A stretch of DNA of 64,000 nucleotides, taken from assembly GCA_034670405.1 (NCBI GenBank), contig JAXDDX010000004.1:8690001-8754000 (forward strand), given 5' to 3'. The stretch is from Hoplostethus atlanticus (taxonomy: Eukaryota; Chordata; Actinopteri; Trachichthyiformes; Trachichthyidae). Position 1 is the first letter of the stretch. Each line of letters starts with the position of its first letter. The translations under genes and the position numbers were made by a program. Under the pieces are notes generated by a model. It did no database searches and was not told the origin of the DNA. It was given only the letters and a program-made list of their open reading frames with translations. Positions 1-10,729 of this stretch are shown here, piece by piece.

Positions 1-137
1 AAGGGGAATGCCTTTAGGAATTCCTGCTAACAAGACGGATGCAATTCTCCATTAGCCCTCCTTTCACATCGCCTCCTGGACACGACTTGAACCATCTTTC
101 ACTATCTATTGTTTCCTCTTTTCTTTCTTTCCTTCAG

Positions 138-1242
138 AGGGAGGCTTCTCGTCAGCCAGACCAGGTGGTCAAGAGCATGCCGGAGATGGCCAACCTGGTG
201 TACAATATGTACATGCACATGATCAAGAGCAGCCAGCAGCACAGACAGGTAAAGCCTTGTACTGATGATTCAGGGCAACCAGTGAGTTGCTCAGCAGTAA
301 GACATACGGTTTAATCTAGGGTAGCTCCTTTTGTGTGACGTACCTGAGACAATTTAAAACTGGTGCTCCTATTGTGCTGACTACACACACATCACCTCAT
401 CACCCCAACTCTTTTCAAGCCCTCCTACAATTAGCAATGGAGCAGCCATTTAAGTTGTCACCCTTTCTCCCTGCTTGCTATTTTAGTGTTTTTAACCTTT
501 AAACTTTAATGCAACACAGGAAATATGTGAGAAAGAAAGACAGAAACACTACCCTGACCCTTCCTCTTAGCCTTGCCTATTTGTCGTCAATTATTTGTCT
601 GAGCTCTTGTTTATTGACTCTTGTTTATTTGATTCACTTATTTGTCTCAGCTCTTGTTTATTTGATTCACTTATTTGTCTCAGCTCTTGTTTATTTGATT
701 CACTTATTTGTCTCAGTTCTTGTTTATTTGATTCTCTTATTTGTCTCATTTGTTTAAGAAAAAGTAGTTCGCTAACTTATTGCACTTTTACCTTAGCAAT
801 AGTTCTGCTCTTAGTTTGTTGTTTAGGAAGGAAATGCACTTACGATTTCTGGTGACTAGTAGTTCTCATGCCTACCTATGTTGAATGCACTTATTGTAAG
901 TTGCTTTGGATAAAAGCATCTGCTAAATGACTAATGTAATGTAAATATTTTTTCCTTACGTTTTGTTTCTTTTTTCCTTTCCTTCTGTTGCTCATACTTT
1001 ATGTACAGCAACAGCAGAAGCTGGCTCTGCCCCCGCAACAGACCAAAACAGAGGCAGTAGTCCAGGAAGAAGCAGCTCGCTCTGAGGAGCCACAGGAAGA
1101 GACCCCCATGGAGCAGGAAACCCCAGAAGGCGAGGTGAGCTCGGAGCCAAACTCAGAGGACAAAACCAAGAAGGAGGGGGACCAGGAGACAGGAGGAGAA
1201 CCAGGAGACGGAGGAGAACCAGGAGACGGAGGAGCCCGCTAA
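138..1242 (+). CDS. aqr: aqr (Aquarius / IBP160 intron-binding helicase), last two coding exons only; 5' part outside the window
   Basis: Aquarius is an SF1-type RNA helicase that binds the intron upstream of the branch point in the spliceosome and acts in the nucleus. Only its C-terminal end is here. Exon 138-248 (37 codons, after a ttccttcag acceptor, before a gtaaag donor) encodes a segment containing PEMANLVYNMYMHMIKSS, which closely matches my recollection of human AQR (MPQMANFVYNMYMHLIQ). The next exon begins at 1009 after tgtacag in phase 0 and reads a Gln-rich then Glu-rich tail (QQQKLALPPQQ, then acidic) to TAA at 1240-1242. The catalytic domains lie upstream of the window. Oddity: the last residues before this stop are Gly-rich, while the +1 frame continues the acidic tail to a TAG at 1310-1312, which suggests a one-base slip in a short repeat (see findings). 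The family assignment is supported further by actc1 and gjd2 following in the same orientation. Confidence 0.88.
620..748. repeat. 33-bp minisatellite, about four copies, in aqr intron
   Basis: The unit starts cttgtttatttgattcac and ends gtctcagct. Copies begin at 620, 653, 686 and 719. The last copies differ by single bases (cagtt for cagct, attctc for attcac). A truncated copy precedes at about 603-619. Confidence 0.9.
893..947 (+). mobile_element. SINE-type 3' tail fragment
   Basis: The sequence around tttggataaaagcatctgc followed by taaatgactaatgtaatg is the tail seen on many fish tRNA-derived SINEs and shared with their partner LINEs. No tRNA-like head is visible just upstream, so this is a truncated copy. 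Confidence 0.7.
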
Positions 1243-1535
1243 GATGCCAGAGCACCCTGGAAGAGACAGCGACAGCGATGGGGAGGACAGTGGAGAGGAG
1301 CAGGAGCCATAGAGTGGCCTCACTATCGCTCATAAGGGACCACTCTCTTATTAAGGGCCTCAGTTATGAGGGGCCTAACTAACTGGACTGTCCCTTAGAG
1401 AAAGAGATCGTTAGTGTGGAGTCGATGATTTTAGAGTTGTTTTCTACTGAAGCCATGAAGACGCAGCGAAATCTAGAGGATAATGTTTCATTCAGTTTTT
1501 TCTACACATGGTTTTGTAACCAATGCTACTTTTTT

Positions 1536-1541
1536 ATTAAA
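1536..1541 (+). terminator. candidate aqr polyadenylation signal (ATTAAA)
   Basis: ATTAAA lies 294 bases after the TAA and 224 after the alternative TAG, within an A-rich run. It is the first good signal after the gene. The GT-rich element expected downstream is only moderate (tagtctgtgat), so the true cleavage site may be elsewhere. Confidence 0.4.
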
Positions 1542-1767
1542 AAAAGGAAATGCACAAACGTAACTCTAGTCTGTGATATATTCTACTATATGTACAAGAG
1601 CCTTGTAATGCTCTCATGAGAAATGTACAGTCATTGTGTTTAGCCTTGTTAAAATCTCCCTGTCATGATACTATAGTCCATTCATCCACTCCCCCCCCTT
1701 TAACCACAACTGGAATCTGACAATCTCATTGGCTCAGCCTATAGCAGCTGGACAAGCTGTTACTAAG

Positions 1768-1866
1768 CTGTATTTGTAGGTCGGTCACCCAGCCCCAGGG
1801 CCACCATGCTGGGGGGATTTGAACCTGCGCTCTGGATGTACACAGTCACTCAACCAGCACGCTTTC
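1768..1866 (-). mobile_element. tRNA-derived SINE head, inverted
   Basis: On the minus strand this reads a box A-like tggttgagtgac and, about 30 bases on, a perfect box B-like ggttcaaatcc. That spacing is typical of the pol III head of a tRNA-derived SINE. The flanks are diverged, and the tRNA cloverleaf is not intact enough for a functional tRNA. Confidence 0.55.
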
Positions 1867-3783
1867 CATTCATAAGTTTGCGTACAGTACTTATAGCTGC
1901 AGAGTATTTGCTATATCAGTGCTAGGATTGATATTTCGTTATTGAATTTAGACATGATTTCACTATTGATAATTACATAACATCAAAATGGCCAGCTGAA
2001 TGCAGGTCGTGCTTGTGCGTGTTGGGTCCCAACCTCTTACCATGCAGATGCAGAATAGTCCACAAACAGACTGGACATCTTAGTCATTATCATGCACCAG
2101 AGGTTAGCGTGTTGTTGCATCGTACCTCAGGCAGGCAAGGCTGCAGCCGCCCCCCCCCCACCCCCACTGTCTGAGAGGAGAGGTCAGCCGCACAGCTGCT
2201 CCAGCCCGGGCCAGTCTAAAGACCTGAAGGTGATGGAGGGCCATGTGTTGAAGGTCTACAGAACGAGACGAGAAAGGAGAAGGAGCTTCAGTTCAGACAG
2301 TTGGGTTTCCAGCTCCTCATATTCAAGGTGAATCCCAAACATTGGCGTGTCACTTTTCACCAACAAATTGTTTTATTTCAGGTTCTGACAAAACTGTCAG
2401 TGTCCACATATTGCACAGCGCTAATAAATGTTTGACTCAACGTAAGGATTTGGCATTTCCAGCATGTACTTTCACCTTTGCTGCATTTTACTGTAGTATT
2501 ACTGGGATTAAAGCACCGCAGACACCGATTGGTTATCATATCTTGGTAGTTTCATATTGTGTGTGTCATCTTGATTTTACTGTTTTCTGAGATGTTTTTT
2601 GAAGCCCTGCGGGATTTCAACTCTCGCCTGCACAGGTTGAATTTCTTTTATTCTTGTCTCTTTTGTCACCATGTGTCCAAATGTTGTCCAAAACGTATCG
2701 TGAGGAACCGTCGATCAGTCGAGTCGCAAAGAAAGAACTATGGCAAAGTTTGTTGTCCGCGAGGAGCCGCATCTGTGAGTACAGGTTTCACAAACGGGTC
2801 AGATGGCCTGATGGTGGCGCTAGAGGAAATGTCATAAAGCCACCAAATTAGCTCTGCGTGTAGGAGAGATAGTCCTCTACCACTGTGCCGAGTTTCAGAA
2901 AAATCGACCAATCGGTTCTAGGGGCTGCCATAGACACCCATACAAAATAATAGCAGTAATAGGAAAACTAACCATAACAACCATTATTGTGACAGACGTG
3001 TTCGTTGCCATAACACTGATGTCCAGTTACTAGTATCTGTTGCAAATTGGTTCTGGGTGTCCTCTAAAGTATGTAGAAACCTCGTGACAGCAGCCATGCT
3101 TTTACTTGAGTCACATGAATGGCCACATTGTGTAATATCCTCCCTCTGGTGAGCCTTCAAATTGCTTAATTTCTGTTTTCTGCTAGTTGGCCTCTCGGGT
3201 ATTCAGCTGCCTGTAGCACCTTGTTGTAGAAAATTAGAATTAACTGGTGGGAAGTGGCTGCTGCTCACGCAGACAATCCCTAGGAGCCCCAAGCAGGAAG
3301 AGACTGGGAGGAATACCTGCAGGCAACAACAGGCTCTCACTTTCTCCAGACCTCTCCACTGCTGAAGGTGAACATGTCTTTTATACTCACACGACAGGTA
3401 TTCACTAGGTTAATAGCTACTCTAACTATTGCAATTGGCTGATGTGTCACAGAAACTAACTGCATGTGAAACTGTTATGTATTCATTTGTTCATGATCAC
3501 AGCCAGTACTAGTAGTATTAGTGTTCTCTGGATGCTTTACAACTGATTGATTTACAATGTTTGTATGAGTAGGATTTACAATTGGCACATTTCTGTTCTG
3601 TTGCAGACGTATTGAATATTAGTGACAACAAATAAGAGTTAGCTTATTTAGTTTGCAAAGCATGTATTTAATCCCACTTGGTTTGCTCTGTGGTAGGTTA
3701 TATCTTGTTTCTGAGATGTTTAACATTGTTTAAATGTCTGGAAAGGAAGTTAAATGAGTAAAAATGAACCTTAGTCGGTGCAT
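1867..3783. other. intergenic, mostly unique sequence; possible unassigned exons
   Basis: Two stretches look faintly exon-like. One is about 2130-2331, a Ser/Arg-rich reading ending RRERRRSFSSDSW and WVSSSSYSR, bounded by cctcag and ag|gtgaat. The other is about 3206-3366, after gtattcag and before aag|gtgaac. I recognise neither as a protein, and they could equally be 5' non-coding exons of the small gene at 5032 or chance. About 2750-2990 (cgagtttcagaaaaatcgac) has the look of a dispersed fish repeat. A run of nine C lies near 2150. Confidence 0.4.
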
Positions 3784-3842
3784 TTATGTTACATTTCAGT
3801 CATGTGACAGACACTTATACAGAGGGATTTGCAGTAAGTGCA
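3784..3842 (-). mobile_element. SINE/LINE-type tail, inverted and degraded
   Basis: The stretch tacatttcagtcatgtgac, then agacacttatacagaggg and atttgcagtaagtgc, is a diverged reverse complement of the same tail found at 893 and 15780. It marks a fossil insertion in the opposite orientation. Confidence 0.6.
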
Positions 3843-5025
3843 AGAGTAGCAGAGCAAGAGCAAGACATACCATGCAAGTAGTGAGGGAGAACTGAAAAGA
3901 TTAATGAAGAGAGAGATTTTGAGGCTACAACAGAAGATTGGAAAACCCTTTGCTCTCCTGGTTGTGCCATACTATTGTGCTTTAAATGATTGTTTCAATG
4001 CCTGTATTGTCTCTGTTTCTGTTTCACTGAGAGGGGTGTTGCCCCAAAGCACGGGTTCCACTCGTGTTTTATGTGATTTATGACCACAACCCTATATGGT
4101 GGTAATGTCACAACAGGAAATTACAGATAAGGGAGAGAAGTGCTGGGAGGGAAGAAGGATCTGACCACCGTCTCTTCAAGCTGTAACAGGCTTGGGGAAT
4201 CAATCTGACAGCACACACAAGACTTTCACACATAAAACCATCAGCTCTACAATCTAAACTCCAAGGCTGGGCCTCAGGGCACATTTTACAATAAAAAATA
4301 ACTATAGTTATACCCTCTCGCTAATGTTGAGTTGCTTGGAAAAACAAATTTCACTGAAGCAAAATGATTTCTCAGCGTATACACGATAGCCTACACCGAT
4401 TCACACACTGCATGGCATGCCACTTAGCAGTGTTTCATTGCAGATAATGCAACATGCATTTGTGTAACCCAGCACATCATACTCCTGACTGCTGTTCGTT
4501 ATCAATGTTGACAGATAAATTGCTTATTATCGAAGCTATTCATGATCTGTGTTGATCTGCTGTTAGTGGGTGACTAACCAGTCTTCAGCAGGGTGTAAGT
4601 GGGTGGCCAGTTGACCTCAACAGCTAGACAGGCGTGATGGTTGTTGCTTGAGGTTGCCAGCTTATCATGCTTTGTCAAGGCCACTACTAAAACCTGACGA
4701 GTACATCCAGAACATCAACAGGGCTCGTTCCATTCTGATAATCTCCCATCATCACTGAAGAGGCGTGGCCCGGCACTGGGACTCTCTTCCTATACTATTG
4801 TATAGACTGTCATGTATGATCAGTTCACAGATGAAAGTGCTCTGTTATGTAAGACTTTCTCTCAAACTAAATTCCCACTCTTATTTTTTTATGTCTGGTT
4901 AATTTAACTCTGCAATCATGCTGATGTCACACCCTCAGCATCTTCTCAATGTCTTCTCATTTCGTCCTTTGATATACCATTTAGTAAAATGCCAAGCACC
5001 TCTCACCCTCCTCTCCTTCTCCCAG
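3843..5025. other. intergenic / probable upstream part of the small membrane-protein gene
   Basis: No coding sequence is recognised. The polypyrimidine run just before 5025 (cctcctctccttctcccag) is a strong 3' splice site, so at least one upstream non-coding exon of the next gene probably lies in this stretch or further upstream. I could not identify it with confidence. Confidence 0.4.
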
Positions 5026-5031
5026 ACTAGG

Positions 5032-5250
5032 ATGGCCAGTTGCGGGTCATGTTTCTGGAGCATCATCTGGCTGGTGATTCTGCTCGTCATTGGTTGGCCA
5101 CTCAGCATCACCCTGGGGGGTCTCTACGGTCTGATCACCCCGCTCACCACCTGCTTGGGCCTGGACCGACTCTCTGACCTGCTCCTGGAGGGGGCCAACC
5201 TGGGCCGAACCTGCGCCCTGAATATGAGGCACAGCAAGCCCTTGTGTTGA
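5032..5250 (+). CDS. small membrane protein, 72 aa, family not recognised
   Basis: The exon starts at 5026 after a strong acceptor (ctccttctcccag), and the ATG six bases later has A at -3 and G at +4. The first in-frame ATG at 4918 would lie upstream of that acceptor, so I prefer 5032. The 72-residue product opens MASCGSCFWSIIWLVILLVI: two cysteines (4, 7) that could be lipid-modified, a hydrophobic segment at about 8-28, a GWP turn (21-23), a second hydrophobic stretch (28-44, with LYG and a Cys at 41), then an amphipathic tail (DRLSDLLLEG) ending KPLC. TGA is at 5248-5250. A convincing polyadenylation signal follows 430 bases later. It therefore looks like a real small gene with a single coding exon, sitting between aqr and actc1. 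I know of no annotated human gene at that position. The function is unknown; a membrane-bending or regulatory microprotein is only a guess. Confidence 0.6.
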   Translation: MASCGSCFWSIIWLVILLVIGWPLSITLGGLYGLITPLTTCLGLDRLSDLLLEGANLGRTCALNMRHSKPLC

Positions 5251-5678
5251 GATCCAACCTGAGCCACCTGGACCAGACAGCACAGGGACCCAGAGCAAAA
5301 TTGTTACTTTTCTACAGAGAAGTGTGTTACCCTTCATGCTGAGAAGAATGTTATTGTCTGTTTTTATGTGGAGATTTCATGAGATGATTGGCACTGAAGA
5401 CTCAATACACCGAGACACTTTTTAGTAATGTATCCTATTTAATCAAAAAGGTCCAGGAAGACCTGGAAAATGGATTCCACTAGTTCTATGAACATGTAAT
5501 TAACCATGGATTTCAAATTTGTATGGGTTTGTCTGGAAGGAAATAGGCTTTGTGTTCATGGTCTGTGTTAGCTGTCTAATTCATGATGACACTGCATGAG
5601 GCAGATAAGAATGGAAATAGCAATTTAACAATGGAAATGCTTAGACTTGTAAATGACTGTATGGAAACTTATAATGCG

Positions 5679-5684
5679 ATTAAA
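5679..5684 (+). terminator. polyadenylation signal (ATTAAA) of the small membrane-protein gene
   Basis: ATTAAA is followed about 20 bases later by a GT-rich stretch (ctctgtgtttgttgattgag), the usual arrangement around a cleavage site. This gives a 3' UTR of about 450 bases and supports the gene at 5032 being transcribed on the + strand. Confidence 0.6.
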
Positions 5685-5739
5685 ACCGCTTTGAACTTGC
5701 CCTCTGTGTTTGTTGATTGAGTTGTTGTATGCAGCATTT

Positions 5740-5930
5740 GAGGCCTATCCCAGCATGCATTGGGCAGAACACAAGGCAACACCCTGTAAAGGTTGCCAGT
5801 CCATCACAGGGTGAACACACAGTCACTCACATCCACATTCATCTGCAATGTAGAGTCACTATTCTCCCTGATTTGGATGTTTTTTGGACTATGGGAGGAA
5901 ACCAGAGCACCTGCAGAAACCCACATGAAC
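5740..5930 (+). mobile_element. dispersed fish repeat fragment
   Basis: The segments cctatcccagcatgcattg, ccagtccatcacagggtg and tatgggaggaaaccagag are, in order, landmarks of a repeat I know from many fish genomes. I do not assign it to a class. Confidence 0.5.
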
Positions 5931-6267
5931 TCTGTCTCTGTCTCTGTTATGGTTTAATCATCAGCCGCAAAACTTTATCTTTGACCTTAATTGTAGGTCC
6001 ATTCTATTATACCATGCAGAAGCTCAGAGGGAGATTTGTCCATGTTTAATTCCATCACTTTAAGGCTAGTTGCTAGTTTCAACCCCTGTGACTCAACCTA
6101 CTGTGCTCTGAGCTATCATGACAACTGGGGAGGGAACGCTTGTGCTTGAGCGAACATTTTAGAGGAATATAATAATAAATTACCATTTTTGTATGGCACA
6201 TATTAATTTGGTGACCTTAAGTCTCCGTGATACTGGACCACCAGTATCTAAATAACAGCTCAGTTCA

Positions 6268-6545
6268 GCAGTGATGTGCAGAAAGGCATCTCAGCATGCA
6301 CAGTCCTGAAGTCCAACCTTGAAGTGGATGAGCTCCAGCAGCAGAAGTCCATGTTCCGCTCAGCTAACGACAAGATGATAAACAGTGGTAACCAAAGCAT
6401 GGAAGAGTGGAAAAACAGTGCCTGGTCTGACAAATCCTCGTTTCTGTTGCAGGATGCTGACAGCAGGATGAGAATTTGGTGTCGACATCATGAATCCATG
6501 GATCAGTTGTTGCTGATCAGGTGCATCCCCTTTATGGCCATGGTC
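6268..6545 (+). mobile_element. Tc1/mariner-type transposase fossil
   Basis: The translation from 6276 reads MQKGISACTVLKSNLEVDEL, then WKNSAWSDKSSFLLQDADSR and IWCRHHESMD. This follows the Tc1-like pattern 'WKNVAWSDESRF ... RIWRQQHESMD', in which the Asp of WSDES is the first catalytic residue. The conserved Glu after that Asp is Lys here, the middle is deleted (the copy jumps to a catcccctttatggcc segment), and no terminal repeats are visible. It is inactive. A second fossil of the same family lies at 53225-53700 in the opposite orientation. Confidence 0.75.
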
Positions 6546-7262
6546 TTTTCTTACCATGCTGCCCATATGCATATCGAAAATAAAAAAAACATGCTGGAAT
6601 GAATCAGTGGAATATGCTATAGCTGTGAAAATCCAATCCAAACTGTTTTCATGTATGCAGGACTACCAGGCAGCAGAAGGCTATTCAGCTGAGCTCATTC
6701 AGTTCTCCAAGGTCTAAAACCTCAAAACCTTTCCAATCACTTTTGACTGACACCATGCATTGTCAGCTACTTCTAAAATAGCTCAGGTCTCAATACTTAG
6801 GAATCGCTATGAGGACTTAGCCAAAATACCCTTGCTGAGCAGCCTAACCTACAAATCTGGGGAGCCATGCTTTTTGTAGCTTATTCAAATTTGAGTCATG
6901 AATATTTCATGTCTTAACCTCATTGTCTCCCACTGTTGACGATACAGACAGCCACTAAAACTCACTCATGCTTTTAAATGCTAGGTTCTAATCTGAGAGA
7001 AATTTCTGTGAAAAAAAGATGGCCGAAGCCCAAACTTGTAGTGCAATATTTATGAGTGTCATATGAGACCTAGTTAGATTGCTTTTTTTGTCTGCCCAGT
7101 TTCTGCTCCCAAACATCCTGAGGGTACAAACCACTTGCCAAAAAATCAATTTTAATTTCAACTTTGTTCTCTGTTTTTCCTCCCAGAAGTCTTGGCAGAG
7201 GATACAGCAAGCTTGGCTTGAGCAGGCTAGGCCTGGAAGCAGTGCCTTACTGAGTTGCCTGC

Positions 7263-7310
7263 ACCAGAGAGAGAGAGAGAGAGAGAGAGAGTGTGAGAGA
7301 GAGAGTGTGT
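7263..7310. repeat. (GA)n microsatellite
   Basis: About fourteen GA repeats followed by interrupted gagtgtgaga units. Confidence 0.9.
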
Positions 7311-7742
7311 CAAGCTGGTGAATTTTTCATTTGGGTCTGAGATTGGGCATGGAAAAATGCTGCTCCTACTGGCTGCGAGGAGACCTGGGAGGCTCCGAGA
7401 GGATATGTAGGCCTCCCTATTCAATCAACCACATACTGCTTCATAATTTCACCCTCACATACACACGTATGTGCAAGCATACACACACAAATACACACAG
7501 TGAAGTGGCTAACTGAGGAAATGTCAGCTAGCCAGCCTTCAAAGTGAGCTGCTGCTGGATAGTGTTCATGCATGGTGCTAATGTTCTTACCATGTTGATC
7601 TGGACGACAGACTCACACCACCTGTTCATTAACTGTGTGCTAATAAATGAAGAACAGAGACACACACACATGCACTGCATGCAAAAATAGGCTAATTTCA
7701 GATGGCTTTATGAATGAAGATGTCAAGATATGTTGGCCAAAC

Positions 7743-7902
7743 AATCTATATGGTAAATAATCCAGAATCTATATGGTAGAATCTAATCTATATGGTAAAT
7801 AATCCAGAATCTATATGGTAGATAATCCAGAATCTATATTGTAGATAATCCAGAATCTATGTGGTAAATAATCCAGAATCTATATGGTAGATAATCCAGA
7901 AT
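7743..7902. repeat. 23-bp minisatellite, about 6.6 copies
   Basis: The unit is aatctatatggtaaat followed by aatccag. Full copies start at 7743, 7785, 7808, 7831, 7854 and 7877, and a truncated copy lies at 7766-7784. The a/g change at position 14 alternates among copies, and one copy each carries a ttg or gtg variant. It is intergenic. Confidence 0.92.
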
Positions 7903-10600
7903 AATGCATGTTTTTGAATAGTTTCCCTGCCAACTTTGACCATTTGTTATTTAGTTGAATATGGCTGCTGTTGTATCCTTTTTTGATGAGATGCACTATT
8001 TATAAACAATCTGCTTTTACATTATTACAACAATAAATTGCATTTTGGATAATTGAACTGTAGAGACCTTCTCCATTCTCCTTCTCCAAATACTGTATGT
8101 CTATTTTCAGTGTGCCTTACCAGCATAGCCTATTACATAACAGATTAAAAAGTTAAATTAAAAAGGGTGCATAACATTCTGTCAGAAGCATCGGTGATAT
8201 TGAATGAAAACAATGTCTGTATCCCTGGAGCTACAGCGACGGTGCTCCAAGCTCTGTTCCCTTGAGGTACCCGGCAGGAGACTTGAGCCAACCGCTTGTC
8301 ACTCAGGATCCAGGATATGGGCCAGACGGAGCGCACGCTAATTTCACCAAGCGATATGTTTCATGTCTTCTTTCTGCTGTGACCTTTAAATGGCCTCTGA
8401 CGCTCGCTACGGATACAGGCACCGCGTTGGAAAGAACAAAGTGCTTTCAGACCATTTGTATTGAGCTAGTTTTGATGAACTGCTCAGATGCTACGCTCCA
8501 GCACAGGGACATTCCTACTATTTATGTGCACATTATTGATTCACGTACAAAACCTTGCCCACACGAGGCAAATGACTTCCCCTCAGGGTTCTTTAAAAGG
8601 TTTTGTACTCTGTTTATGATGTGAAATTCCCATTGAAAATCAATAGGGTTTTTGTACTGGACAGTTTTGTCCTTATTATCTCATCTCTGCTGCTGAATAA
8701 TGAGGCCGATCTCCCGACGGGGTTACGAGATAAGAGAGGTGGCAGGAGGAGTATGATCGTGCCGCAATGATTTAATCTCAGTAGCAACAGCTAATGTGAA
8801 AATCACAGGATGGGACAAGTTGAGCAGCCTCAAAGTGTCTCCATGTCTAAACCCGGCAGTGCCGTGAGCCTTTCACACACTTGGGTGCTCTGGGAATGCA
8901 CATCATTTTCATAAATTAACATTTGAGCCTATATCCCTCTCTGGGCGCAAATATTTTACAGGCTAACAATACGTTTCCATAAAGCATGAGCCCTTAGCCT
9001 GACATTTCCTGAACACAGGGCAAGAAGGGTACTGACACAAGGGCCAGAACATGTTGAAAGCAGTCTTAATCATAACAGCGCAGTTCCCTATAGAAAGACT
9101 GAACAAATCTATGGTCATAAAATGTTAACATTATTTGAATACTGGGGCAAAAGGATGCTTAAAGCGGGCCGCAGCCGACCATTCATTACATAACACCAAA
9201 ACAAAGAGTCACACAGTGAAGGGTTATGGCTCGGGGTCGGGTGACAGCAGCATATGATTCATGGCTCACTGTGCCCTTTTGTCTTGTCCTCCTTGTGGTG
9301 GGACCATCCACTGCTCTTAGCCAATGTTATTTTACAGCCTTCAGAGCTTGCTCTTTCTCTGTTTCATGTAAACTGGCAATGTCATCTCTAATGTCTTGTT
9401 CTTTCCTCGTTGGGGGGATAAAGAAAGAATATGGCATGTGTCACAACAAGAGATATGTTGTTTTCTTCATTGTTTTCATGTTGAATGCAACAGAAGGGAT
9501 CAGAATTGCTGTTTATCTGCAAGGGTTTCAACAAACACTTTGCCTTTTATTGTTTAAACAACTAATCACCCAGAACAGGAGTGGTTGGTGTTTGAGGAGG
9601 AAGAGAAATCTGCTTTTACAAATAAACAACAAATCTAGCAAATGCAATGAACAGCAATAAATGTTGATGTTAAATTTCTTCTATAATATTCTATCTATAA
9701 TATTTGACTGCATAATTTGTGTTCTGGTTTCTATTTTTGCACATAGGGCATTTATAAAAAAAAAGACATATAACAGACAATAACCCAAATGCTCCCAAGC
9801 AGCTCGTTAAGATGATGGACATTGATTTTATGCACATTAAATCTATGAATTGTCTCCGTCGAAATATCGTTTAATTTGCCCAACGACCAGACGCACGATG
9901 CTGTTTATGAGTATGGCTACAGTAGGGGTGTTAGGACTGCAGCAGTGGCTTCCCCCTCCGCCAAGAGACATCACAAATGTGGGGTTTGGAATTTCTACCT
10001 CCAATAGCGTCAAACAGCTGCGGTCACCAGCTGTGTGGCACAAGTGGCCTCTCCATTTGGTAGTGCTGCACAGCCTCTCCAGTCTGAATGGACTCCATGT
10101 TTAGGAGCCCTTTCCACAAATACAGAGGCAAACTGAGTTATTGTTTAGAATAATGCAACAAAGGCTGTGGGCTCAATTTTAGGTTTCATCAGAAGACTAG
10201 TGGCTATTCAGATAGAGGACAATAGGACTATAACCACAACCAATATTGTGACATCGGTGGACCCTTTAGACTCAGCGGGTCAAGAAGGAGAAACTTGTTT
10301 GACTTTGTTTGTCCTGAGGAAAAAAAGGAATTTTATAGTAATGCCATAGGAGATAAAAAAAAATATATATAATAATAAATAATAAATTCATTATTGAGCA
10401 CGCCTAGCAAAGACATAATAAAGACCCTATAGGGAATATTAGGTTATAGTAATATTGCAGTGTTTCTTCGTAAGGGTGGAAATGAAAGGGAGACAAACGT
10501 TTGGTTGGCGCAGTCATTGTCTCGCTCTCTCTCACCCCTTCTCCTCCCTACATGGGCGGCGGGCACAGATGTCCACGCGGGAGTTCCCTGTCCTTGCCAC
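7903..10600. other. intergenic upstream of actc1
   Basis: No gene is supported. About 8250-8800 and 8990-9200 are complex, non-repetitive and would be my first choice for distal regulatory sequence. A 144-codon ORF at 9226-9660 starts with a signal-peptide-like stretch (CLVLLVVGPSTALSQC) but has no recognisable domain, splice sites or polyadenylation signal and is not called. The segment 10358-10390 is AT-rich (runs of A, then tatataataataaataa). Confidence 0.5.
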
Positions 10601-10601
10601 G

Positions 10602-10611
10602 CCATTAATGG
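10602..10611 (+). promoter_or_regulatory. CArG box (SRF site), distal
   Basis: CCATTAATGG fits the CC(A/T)6GG consensus exactly. It lies 97 bases before the TATA box. Muscle actin promoters are established targets of serum response factor through such boxes. Confidence 0.75.
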
Positions 10612-10641
10612 ACTTGCTGTTGTCAATGGGGCGATGGGCTA

Positions 10642-10651
10642 CCAAATATGG
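10642..10651 (+). promoter_or_regulatory. CArG box (SRF site), proximal
   Basis: CCAAATATGG is a second exact CC(A/T)6GG match, 57 bases before the TATA box and 40 bases (about four helical turns) after the first. Paired CArG boxes are characteristic of sarcomeric actin promoters. Confidence 0.85.
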
Positions 10652-10698
10652 AGAAGGGGTCGCACTCCGCAGTCCCGTCTCACGGACACTTGTCAGAG

Positions 10699-10705
10699 TA
10701 TAAAT
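10699..10705 (+). promoter_or_regulatory. actc1 TATA box
   Basis: TATAAAT in the context cagagtataaattggcc. Transcription should start near 10728-10733, 40 to 45 bases before the 5' donor at 10773. Confidence 0.8.
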
Positions 10706-10729
10706 TGGCCCGTCGCGACTTTTCAGTAC

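Larger units (their letters stand above)
249..1008 (+). other. aqr: last intron of aqr
   Basis: This intron runs from the gtaaag donor to the tgtacag acceptor. It holds a 33-bp tandem repeat (620-748) and a SINE-type tail (about 893-947). Apparent ORFs through the 33-bp array are repeat artefacts because the unit is a multiple of three. I see no snoRNA-like boxes or other gene in it. Confidence 0.8.

Noticed and set aside
988..1008. Start of the last aqr exon at the ATG at 988
   Set aside because: That ATG lies before the tgtacag acceptor; the exon starts at 1009 in phase with the previous exon.
9226..9660. 144-codon + strand ORF with signal-peptide-like start
   Set aside because: No domain, no splice sites, no polyadenylation signal, and many Cys and hydrophobic residues expected by chance; would need transcript evidence.
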